This document shows, one piece after another, positions 59,901 to 64,000 of a stretch of DNA of 64,000 bases (positions are counted from its first letter, which is position 1; each line of letters opens with the position of its first letter). The position numbers and the translations under genes are program-made. This DNA is from Archilochus colubris. Lineage: Eukaryota; Chordata; Aves; Apodiformes; Trochilidae. The notes under the pieces were generated by a model, which saw nothing but the letters and a program-made list of their open reading frames with translations, was not told where the DNA came from and searched no databases. The stretch lies in NCBI GenBank assembly GCA_023079485.1, contig CM041084.1:126270292-126334291 (forward strand), read 5' to 3'.

Positions 59901-62809
59901 GCATTTCAGTCAGGTGTGAGTCACAGCTCTAAAAGGTCAAAGACTACAAGAGCACCTCAATCAAATGTAACACTGCATCCCTCCAGCACAGGTTGTCAGG
60001 CACTGGAATGGGCTGCCCAGTGAAGTAGTGGATTCTCTGTCCCTGGAGATATTTAAAAAGAGACTGGATGTGGCACTCAGTGCCATGGTCTAGTAACTGC
60101 AGCAGTGGTTCAAGGGTTGGACTCGATGCTCTCTGAGGTCCCTTCCAACCCAGCCAATTCTATGATTCTATGATTCTAATATGCTCTTATCTCAAACCTT
60201 GCACCTGCTTGCATACAGATTCATCCAAGGAAACATGCTGACTTTATTTACTGAACATTTCAAGGATCAAAATTTGCTTCACACTCTTCTGAAAATACCC
60301 CCTCAATCTGTCTTTGGACAACTCTTGCTTTCTCTAAGGTGGGCTCTTATTTTGGGTGTTTCTATTCTGTTCCTCAGCCTCACAAAAGCCACATTTGAGC
60401 ATTTCTACTCCTCCACTACTCCAAGCACTAAAACAGAGAGGGCAGACTTCAAAAGAACTTCTGTGGGTTTTTTCTGATTATTGTTTTTTATTGGTTTATG
60501 ATACACTATTCTGAGTTTAAAGTACAAGTAATTAAGAGGGTGATATGGCAGTAATATTGTCGTGTTTTTGTGCCAGCACATAATGATTGTCCAACGTCAA
60601 ATGTCTGTGATAGAAGAAGAACTTGAGGGATTCCGGCTTGCTCTGAAGCAGTACGTGGAATCTGCTTCTGCTCAGGGTGGCTGCTTACAGTAAGTGTAAT
60701 GTTATTTTCCCTGAGCTGAAGGAAGGAATAAGGTCTAATTTCTTGTGTAACTTAAGTGGAATTGGATTATTTATGAAGGGAGAACCTTTAACAACATAAT
60801 TCCTGTCTGGAAAGCAGGCGTGCAAGACAGATTTTCGAAGACAACTAAAATCAGAAAGGGATGCTGAAGTATATACACAGAGGGAAGTGGTATCACAGAA
60901 TATACTAACAATCTTTTAAGGATTCTCAGCTCTGTGTGTGATCAATTAATGACTTCTGGAAGCTCCCAGGTTGACATTCTTTATTGGAAAACACATTTGT
61001 GCTCACCTGGCAAGCAACCAACTTATTGTTTGCCAGTTCTCTGCTTGGAAGATTTCAAAATCTGCCTTCTAGGCTGTCATTTTAAAATTTTAATATATAA
61101 TAATTAACGGGAAAAAATAAAAAAAAATTTTTTTTCAATGGAACAGTGCATTTCTGCTTTCCTTCTTTTAGAATTAAATAAAGCAGTAGAACTGGGTTAA
61201 GAATAAATTCTAGTAACTCACCACTGTACTGAATTTCTTAATTTAACATAAAAAGCTACTATCATCCACACTACAGATCATTATGAATTAAATATTTTTA
61301 TAATATTTTTAATAATGTGTACACAATACAGAATCTTCCTATGGATTCAAAAGCTTCAAAGGCTGCCTGTCACATCCCTGGTTTATAAGCTTTGTTGCTA
61401 TGAGATCCTCCCACTTATGATCATATCAGTCGTGTTCACACAGGCCAGAAAAAGTAAGTTAAGCTGGAAGAAGAAAAGAGTGACCTGTTTGCAGTGGTTC
61501 ACCAGTAAAGGCAGACTGATAGGGAAAATAAAACTTTCTTGTGCTGGAAAAAAAATCCCACAAACGGAAAAAAGAAAAAAAACCCAAACAGACAAAGAGA
61601 AGCCCCTCAGCACCCTTCCAAAAACAAATATCCAGCAGAACGCTGCAGCGATGCAAACCTGATGGGAGAGAGTTTATGTCAATTCCGGATACAACTTCTA
61701 TGATGACAAAGTTCCTTTCCTAAATTTACAGTTTTTCGTTAAGTCTGTAATGCCACCTACTGGTTGGTTTTCACTGTGGATGTTTCTGACATTGACTTTT
61801 TCCAGCTTCTTGATGTTTATTTTACAAGGTACTTTCACATATAACAGGAGAAACCAAATAAATTATATAAATTATTTCTTACTACAATATAGGCTATGAG
61901 ACCAATCTGCAAGTGCATCAGTAGTAAGATCCACAATCTCACACTTGGGCACTCAAGAAAAATATATCTATTTTATTTTCTATGTATCCTATTTTTGTTT
62001 CATTTTATATATCTTTTTTTTTCCTATATCTATCTATCTAAAGTATATCTATTTTGTGCTCTAGATCTAAACATCAATTTGAAGACTCAACTATATAAGT
62101 AGTCTACATTCTAAAAAGCTTTAATGATCCAGATAATAAGTGGAATAATGAGTTATGTGTAATCAGCAGATAACCTGTGGGTAATTTTTTACACATGATA
62201 AATAGCTGAATAGTGTAAGAAAAGGAAATAGTATGCAAAATTATTTCAAAAGTTTATCTGCAGCAGACATCAGCCTGTCTGTCTTTCTACTCCATTAATA
62301 TTTGCTTTCATAGGACCTAAACTATGCCACTTTGATGCAACTCTCATACAAAAGGATGACTTCTCACAATGCAATTCTTCCATGAAACAGCACAAGTTAT
62401 TTTATAAATGTATTTGAGCTGTTGTCTGTGTGCAATACACTGTATTAGCTGATTTTCTCTGTACCACAGTGATTTGATTAATTTTCTGTATTACTGATAG
62501 TGTTTCTTTAGATAAATGACATTATTGGAGCAGTTAGAAAAATGAGTTTTATAAATAAGACTCCATCGTAAGTGTAATAATATATTAATAAATAAAAAAG
62601 CCATATAATACTCTGGATTTTAAAAAAGCTCAGCTAATTTGATTCTTATTCATAAACAATTTGGAATAAGTTGCATATGTCCAATAACTGTGCTATGTTT
62701 GATTAAATTAGTTCTATCCTACAATTCTTAGTGTTTCTACACAGAAGCATCCAAGTGAAAGTCGCTTCATTCTTTATGAGTTCTGGGAGAACAGCAATGC
62801 CTGGAACAG
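11480..62809 (+). CDS. NECAB1: NECAB1, N-terminal EF-hand calcium-binding protein 1 (multi-exon, 3' end outside window)
   Basis: NECAB1 is a neuronal cytosolic calcium-binding protein. The family combines an N-terminal EF-hand pair, a coiled-coil NECAB homology region and a C-terminal ABM-like domain. Twelve exons join in phase to about 290 codons plus 2 bases. Residues 20-31 ([12 protein letters not shown]) form a canonical EF-hand loop. Residues 54-65 (DTHNTDNLDTEE) form a second loop with D in place of the usual Gly at position 6. Residues 192-209 ([18 protein letters not shown]) are the coiled-coil segment. The last visible stretch, ending [11 protein letters not shown], is ABM domain. 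Diagnostic NECAB1 strings such as [20 protein letters not shown] exclude NECAB2 and NECAB3, as I recall those proteins. Mammalian NECAB1 is about 351 residues. Here the N-terminus is about 20 residues shorter and the last roughly 40 residues are missing beyond the window. Coordinates span introns; the exons are listed separately. Confidence 0.96.
11605..11730. repeat. T-rich low-complexity tract
   Basis: Long runs of T with TTTTG and TTTC interruptions just downstream of exon 1. It yields spurious phenylalanine-rich frames. Confidence 0.9.
12221..12428 (+). mobile_element. CR1 LINE 3'-end fragment
   Basis: Runs from AGGATATTAGGAAGAAGTTC, through CTCCCTGGAAGTGTCCAAAG, to the tail ATGATTCTATGATA. 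Plus orientation, last 200 bp only. Confidence 0.93.
14472..14496 (+). CDS. NECAB1: NECAB1 exon 2 (25-nt microexon)
   Basis: Acceptor TGTGTAG, then 25 nt encoding ILRRADKN plus one base, then donor GTAAGA. It carries the entering helix and first three loop residues of EF-hand 1. Phase 0 in and phase 1 out, so skipping it breaks the frame. Confidence 0.95.
19127..19540 (+). pseudogene. Polyadenylated ORF remnant, possible processed pseudogene or alternative terminal exon
   Basis: A plus-strand frame ending at the TGA at 19291-19293 encodes a hydrophilic C-terminus, [20 protein letters not shown] then [11 protein letters not shown]. About 215 bp of 3'-UTR-like sequence follow, then AATAAA at 19510-19515 and, 18 bp later, an A8 run at 19533-19540. 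That order looks like the 3' end of an mRNA. I do not recognise the parent protein. Upstream, a pyrimidine-rich stretch ends in GGCCAG at about 19135, which could act as a splice acceptor in phase 0. It could therefore be either a retrocopied 3' end or a real terminal exon. Confidence 0.4.
21519..22018 (-). mobile_element. CR1 LINE 3' portion
   Basis: Minus-strand CR1 with its tail at 21519 (TCATAGAATCATAGGATTGG). The minus translation shows [20 protein letters not shown] and [18 protein letters not shown]. Truncated at about 22018. Confidence 0.94.
23305..23413 (+). CDS. NECAB1: NECAB1 exon 3
   Basis: Acceptor TTGTTTCAG, donor GTAAGT. It encodes the rest of EF-hand 1 ([14 protein letters not shown]), the linker [14 protein letters not shown] and the first part of EF-hand 2 (MIDTHNT). 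Phase 1 in, phase 2 out. Confidence 0.97.
25061..25528 (+). mobile_element. CR1 LINE 3' portion
   Basis: Runs from GAGCTCCTGGAATGTGTCCA, through AGACATTAGGAAGAAATTCT, to TTTTATGATTCTATGATTCT. Plus orientation. The coding frame is broken. Confidence 0.94.
26612..26634. promoter_or_regulatory. Palindromic pair of AP-1-type sites
   Basis: ACTGACTCA, 5-nt spacer TATTG, TGAGTCAGT: a perfect 9-bp inverted repeat. Each half contains a consensus TGACTCA/TGAGTCA AP-1 (TRE) motif. It lies in intron 3. Regulatory function is only inferred. Confidence 0.4.
28090..28340 (-). mobile_element. CR1 ORF2 reverse-transcriptase fragment (3' segment of an interrupted copy)
   Basis: Minus translation gives [20 protein letters not shown] and then [14 protein letters not shown]. 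These are two CR1 RT blocks that normally lie tens of residues apart, so the copy has an internal deletion. It continues at 28703-29405 after a second CR1 inserted into it. Confidence 0.85.
28341..28702 (-). mobile_element. CR1 LINE 3' tail nested inside an older CR1
   Basis: Tail at 28341 (TCATAGAATCATAAAATGG), body to about 28702. Removing it rejoins CCTTGCTGAAGTC with AAGGTAGATGACATCC, which is the continuous CR1 RT sequence (…VVYLDFSKAFD…, minus strand). This shows a later insertion on the same strand, with little or no target duplication. Confidence 0.9.
28703..29405 (-). mobile_element. CR1 ORF2 reverse-transcriptase fragment (5' segment of the interrupted copy)
   Basis: Minus strand. 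It resembles CR1 RT text around '[20 protein letters not shown]', '[13 protein letters not shown]' and the linker before it. It ends by 5' truncation at about 29405. The frame has several stops and shifts. Confidence 0.9.
30831..31049 (+). mobile_element. CR1 LINE 3'-end fragment (different subfamily)
   Basis: GAACTGGAACAGGCTGCCCA, then AGGTGCTGGAGTCTCCATCT, and the tail CCTGTGATTCTGTGAC. The 3' body (GACACATTCAAAACCCACCT) differs from the neighbouring CR1 copies, so it is a distinct CR1 subfamily. Confidence 0.92.
34439..34464 (+). CDS. NECAB1: NECAB1 exon 4 (26-nt microexon)
   Basis: Acceptor CTTTCCAG, donor GTAAGT. Completes Asp59 and encodes NLDTEELC plus one base: the second half of EF-hand loop 2, with Asp62 and Glu65. 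Phase 2 in, phase 1 out. Confidence 0.96.
34465..36852 (+). other. NECAB1: NECAB1 intron 4
   Basis: About 2.4 kb. Apart from a GATA-type microsatellite at about 34726-34790, nothing is recognised. Confidence 0.75.
34726..34790. repeat. GATA/GACA microsatellite (imperfect)
   Basis: Repeated GATAGATAAATT and GATAGATA units ending in GACAGACAGACA. Likely length-polymorphic. Confidence 0.85.
36853..36950 (+). CDS. NECAB1: NECAB1 exon 5
   Basis: Acceptor TTTCTTTCAG, donor GTAAGT. Encodes the exit helix of EF-hand 2 and the following helix: [20 protein letters not shown], then [13 protein letters not shown]. Phase 1 in, phase 0 out. Confidence 0.97.
37795..38589 (+). mobile_element. CR1 LINE 3' portion, plus strand
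   Basis: Decayed ORF2 C-terminus in shifting plus frames ([39 protein letters not shown], then [20 protein letters not shown]). The tail at 38560-38589 reads CCAACCAAAATGATTCTGTG. Confidence 0.9.
39359..39420. repeat. (CAAA)n/(CCAA)n simple repeat
   Basis: AACAAGCAAACAAACAAAAA followed by CCAACCAACC units. Confidence 0.85.
40219..40514 (+). mobile_element. CR1 LINE 3'-end fragment
   Basis: Runs from ACTTTTTACAAGGC-type sequence, through GAGACACTGGAACAGGTTGC and GTGTTCAAGGCCAGGTTGGA, to CCCATTCTATGATTCTGTGA. Confidence 0.93.
41735..42079 (+). mobile_element. CR1 LINE 3'-end fragment interrupted by a microsatellite
   Basis: The body starts ACTAGATACTAGGAAGAATT. After CAGATGGGCATGGTGATA it is split by TA/CA repeats. 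The 3' end resumes with CAGTGGTCTTAGAGGTTCTT and ends AGTTCTGTGATTCTGTGAA. Confidence 0.9.
41872..41961. repeat. (TA)n(CA)n compound microsatellite
   Basis: About 11-13 TA units, then CA, TA, and a second CA block. It lies inside a CR1 3' end, so it arose after insertion. Confidence 0.92.
44400..44510. repeat. AT-rich (TATTCTAATA)-type repeat
   Basis: ATTCTAATAT occurs several times with variations within about 100 bp. Confidence 0.75.
46036..46763 (-). mobile_element. CR1 LINE 3' portion with a long open frame
   Basis: Three ATCATAGA tail units lie at 46036-46062. A continuous minus-strand frame of 185 codons (46124-46681) encodes the C-terminal CR1 reverse-transcriptase region ([47 protein letters not shown]-like end). 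The intact frame and three tail units suggest a younger copy. It is 5' truncated, so not autonomous. Confidence 0.96.
46840..47060 (+). mobile_element. Degraded CR1-like 3' fragment, plus strand
   Basis: CACAAGAGGCAATGGCTACA, the GGAGCAGAGAGAGATGG region and CTGAACAGGAGGCTGGACAA resemble in order the last 250 bp of another CR1 subfamily. There are many mismatches and no tail. It faces the neighbouring copy in opposite orientation. Confidence 0.4.
48841..48905. repeat. (CAAA)n simple repeat
   Basis: AAACAAAACAAACAAACAAA-type sequence running into AAAAAACCCACCAAAAAAC. Confidence 0.88.
50092..50356 (-). mobile_element. CR1 LINE 3'-end fragment
   Basis: Tail side TCATAAAATCATGAATTATA, then AGGTTAGAAGGGACCTTTAA and CTGGGCAACCTGTTCCAGTG. 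Minus orientation, truncated. Confidence 0.9.
50858..50994 (+). CDS. NECAB1: NECAB1 exon 6
   Basis: Acceptor AATTTTTAG, donor GTGAGA. Encodes [20 protein letters not shown], then [20 protein letters not shown] and QTRQE plus two bases: the NECAB homology region with amphipathic helices. Phase 0 in, phase 2 out. Confidence 0.97.
51081..51335 (+). mobile_element. CR1 LINE 3'-end fragment
   Basis: ATTTTTACAAGGGCAGGTAG, GGTTGCCCAGAGAAGCTACT, and the tail ATTCTATCAGTCTATGATA. It starts less than 90 bp past the exon 6 donor. Confidence 0.92.
53036..53110 (-). mobile_element. CR1 LINE 3' tip remnant
   Basis: CACAGAATCATAAATGTGGG then TCGGAAGGGACCTCTGATGG: about 75 bp of the CR1 tail, minus orientation. 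Confidence 0.75.
53273..53305 (+). CDS. NECAB1: Candidate NECAB1 cassette microexon (33 nt)
   Basis: Flanked by a good acceptor (CCATTTCCTTTGCAG) and a good donor (CAG/GTATGA), on the gene strand between exons 6 and 7. It is exactly 33 nt and phase 2 in and out, so it can be included or skipped without a frame change. Inclusion adds [11 protein letters not shown] between QTRQER and QGPTKP. Mammalian NECAB1, as I recall it, goes straight from QER to QGP. NECAB3 has a comparable SDAESVEAQSR-like stretch near this point, as I recall. A UGC just before the acceptor AG resembles the SRRM4 neural-microexon signal. Expression is unproven. Confidence 0.6.
53588..53700 (+). CDS. NECAB1: NECAB1 exon 7
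   Basis: Acceptor TTTTGTGCAG, donor GTACTG. Encodes [20 protein letters not shown] then [18 protein letters not shown] plus one base: a basic, serine-rich linker that distinguishes NECAB1. Phase 2 in, phase 1 out. It can follow exon 6 directly or the 33-nt cassette. Confidence 0.96.
54179..54255 (+). CDS. NECAB1: NECAB1 exon 8
   Basis: Acceptor TTTTCAAAG, donor GTGTGT. Encodes [20 protein letters not shown] then DRLEKK, the coiled-coil segment. Phase 1 in, phase 0 out. The acceptor has a weak pyrimidine tract. The GRIEED start differs from the longer mammalian GPGLLEED. Confidence 0.94.
56602..57078 (-). mobile_element. Probable solo retroviral LTR, minus orientation
   Basis: On the minus strand it runs from TGTTGTAACAAACATGCCTG (57078) to ATCCAAAACA (56602). 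It has a TATA-like GTATAAGATGG near 56880-56890 and a polyadenylation signal AATAAA (plus strand TTTATT near 56661). It is GC-richer than its surroundings and has TG…CA ends. I found no convincing target duplication, so the exact ends are uncertain. No retroviral genes are present. Confidence 0.6.
57079..57255 (+). mobile_element. CR1-type ORF1 zinc-finger fragment
   Basis: A plus frame to the stop at about 57251 encodes [20 protein letters not shown] then [20 protein letters not shown] and VNDLLS. It has a C-x2-C-x12-C-x2-C pattern. I associate this block with the N-terminal finger of avian CR1 ORF1 proteins. It stops in a frame break, and the rest of ORF1 is absent. Confidence 0.6.
58796..58849 (+). 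CDS. NECAB1: NECAB1 exon 9
   Basis: Acceptor CTCAAAG, donor GTAAGT. Encodes [18 protein letters not shown], an acidic linker. Phase 0 in and out (54 nt), so it could be skipped without a frameshift. Confidence 0.96.
59746..59780 (-). mobile_element. CR1 LINE 3' tip remnant
   Basis: GATCATAGAATCATAGAATA then ATTTGGGTTGGA; breaks off at once. Confidence 0.75.
59988..60178 (+). mobile_element. CR1 LINE 3'-end fragment
   Basis: CAGGTTGTCAGGCACTGGAA, TTAAAAAGAGACTGGATGTG, and the tail CAATTCTATGATTCTATGAT. Same subfamily as the copies at 21519 and 46036, opposite strand. Confidence 0.95.
60577..60689 (+). CDS. NECAB1: NECAB1 exon 10
   Basis: Acceptor TTGTGCCAG, donor GTAAGT. Encodes [20 protein letters not shown] then [17 protein letters not shown] plus two bases: the start of the ABM-like domain. 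Phase 0 in, phase 2 out. Confidence 0.97.
60690..62731 (+). other. NECAB1: NECAB1 intron 10
   Basis: About 2 kb, AT-rich, with short A- and T-runs near 61115-61137 and CTAT repeats near 62028-62042. No repeat family or extra exon is recognised. Confidence 0.75.
62732..62809 (+). CDS. NECAB1: NECAB1 exon 11 (last exon in window)
   Basis: Starting after TTCTTAG at 62731, the phase is correct (2 in, 2 out). The product [20 protein letters not shown] then NSNAWN matches the ABM domain of mammalian NECAB1 without a gap. A second AG 13 nt downstream (CTACACAG) would shift the frame. The donor is CAG/GTGAGT. The next exon, encoding the C-terminus, is not in the window. Confidence 0.93.
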
Positions 62810-64000
62810 GTGAGTCTGGGGAGTTTGGGTGTTTTTCTTATAATCAGAAAGTTTTGAAGGTGTCACAGTTTAACACTGGCCCGGCAATTAAACCGAATAA
62901 CAGACGCTCTCTATTAATCTCTCTCTCCTTGATAAAGAAAGGAGAGAGAATAAAGGAGAGAGACTTATGGGTTGGAAACTAAACTACACAACTTTAATGA
63001 ACAGTAATGATAAATAGGAAAAATTACTAAATATATACAAATATACAGGAAAATGGAAACCACATTCCTCCCTCCTTTCCCCCAATAACTCTCACGTCAC
63101 CACCGAGGCTGTAGGGCAGCCCTGGGAAAGTCCAGGCTGGACTCCTGGAGTCGGCAGCAGTCGGGAACCGGAGGCAGGAACACACAGATATGGGCTGGCA
63201 CGGATCAGGACCACAGGCAGACGAACGGACAGGATCCTTCCAGGATGCCGGGTGAAGGAAGGGAGGAAGGGAAATCAGGAAATCCAGAAGTCTGGAAATC
63301 TGGAAATCCGGAAGAGATCTGGCTCGGCCCTCGTGATGCCTCAAATTTATACTGAGTGTGACGTATATGGGATGGAATACTCTGGTCAATTCTGGCATCT
63401 ATCTTGTCTGTTCCTCCCCAAAGGAGGGCTCAGGTGGGACCTCTGTATCCTCCTGGATGGTAAAATGTTTTCCTCAGAGCTGAGCAGTGTCCTTGGCTCT
63501 GCACACCAGTTTCTAGCAGTAACTATAAACATCAAGTGTTATCAATCCTAGAAACAGACACTGTCTGAGAAACTTGCTGTTAATTTCAGCAAGTGCAACT
63601 ACTTACAAGAGACTTAGCTAAAAGTAAAAGTACAAAACAGAAAATCACCTTTATCCTGGCCCAAACCAGGACAGAAGGTTAGAGAGCAATAGTGTAGAAG
63701 CACTGAATACAAATTAAATACTGCTAATCAACATCTTGCAAAATACATCACAACTAATACTTCAGAAAAATTGCTAAAGACAAAAATATCCTGAAACATA
63801 TAAATAAAAATGTCAAGACACTTTGAACAAAAAAAAAAAAAAAAAAAAGCCAGAAAGTGAATAGAGAAAGGTAAAGCATTAGATGGATATTAGTTGATCA
63901 CAAAGAACGGGTCAACTGCAATATTACCACAGTTCAATGATAATGGATGAAACAGAAGTAGCCATTGAGTGAGACAGGAGGCAAACCATCCAGCAACACA
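62810..64000 (+). other. NECAB1: NECAB1 intron 11 (continues beyond window)
   Basis: Carries an 813-bp solo LTR from 62861. The rest (63679-64000) has an A21-type run at about 63828-63848 and nothing else recognised. No sequence resembling the C-terminal exon was found. Confidence 0.75.
62861..63673 (-). mobile_element. Complete solo LTR (avian ERVL-like), minus orientation
   Basis: On the minus strand it runs TGTCCTGGTTTGGGCC…GTTAAACTGTGACA, with TG/CA ends and TGTC/GACA termini. It is flanked by the 5-bp direct repeat GAAGG at 62856-62860 and 63674-63678. A 5-bp duplication fits ERVL-class integration. The TATA box is TATAAAT at 63345-63351 (minus). A short GGAAATC(T/C) tandem region lies near 63270-63310. 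It is collinear with the partial copy at 5838. No internal retroviral genes, so it formed by LTR-LTR recombination. Confidence 0.92.

Larger units (their letters stand above)
58850..60576 (+). other. NECAB1: NECAB1 intron 9
   Basis: Contains two CR1 remnants (59746-59780 and 59988-60178). Nothing else is recognised. Confidence 0.75.

Noticed and set aside
62745..62809. NECAB1 exon 11 starting at the CTACACAG acceptor
   Set aside because: In the phase set by exon 10 it reads [11 protein letters not shown], which resembles the family (SIQ) for only three residues and then diverges. The upstream acceptor at 62731 matches throughout.
1..64000. CRISPR arrays, bacterial operons, tRNA or rRNA genes
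   Set aside because: None seen. The tandem repeats here are microsatellites, and the genome type is vertebrate.

Overview
This window is avian nuclear DNA, probably from a songbird or close relative. Two signs point to birds. More than fifteen pieces of the CR1 LINE family are scattered through it, many ending in the typical ATTCTATGATTCTATGAT-type 3' tail. It also holds LTRs beginning TGTCCTGGTTTGG, a start I associate with bird ERVL-type elements. The DNA is AT-rich and intron-like, with a single short CpG-rich patch at about 11.38-11.54 kb. I see no prokaryotic, CRISPR, tRNA or rRNA features.

One recognisable protein-coding gene fills most of the window on the + strand. It is NECAB1 (N-terminal EF-hand calcium-binding protein 1), from 11480 to at least 62809. 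I placed twelve family-matching exons by splice sites, reading phase and recalled family sequence. A thirteenth, 33-nt in-frame cassette exon is proposed at 53273-53305. The last coding exon, about 40 residues in mammals, is not visible and should lie beyond 64000. The exons encode an EF-hand pair (residues 20-31 and 54-65), the NECAB homology and coiled-coil region, and most of a C-terminal ABM (antibiotic-biosynthesis-monooxygenase-like) domain.

Layout: 1-11.3 kb is upstream and intergenic. It has CR1 pieces, old LINE-like sequence, a striking 89-bp inverted repeat around a 1.4-kb spacer, and a partial LTR. From 11.3 to 11.75 kb, a CpG-rich first exon sits between T/G-rich tracts. From 14.5 to 62.8 kb lie exons 2-12, separated by introns of up to 14 kb. 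The introns hold CR1 copies (one nested inside another), microsatellites, an LTR at about 56.6-57.1 kb and a retrocopy-like polyadenylated ORF at about 19.1-19.5 kb. From 62.86 to 63.67 kb a complete 813-bp solo LTR with a 5-bp target duplication sits 51 nt past the exon 12 donor.

I found no multi-gene novel system. The most useful observations are the cassette exon, the inverted repeat with an adjoining 41-bp AT palindrome, the competing acceptors at exon 12, the LTR beside a splice donor, and the unidentified polyadenylated ORF in intron 2.
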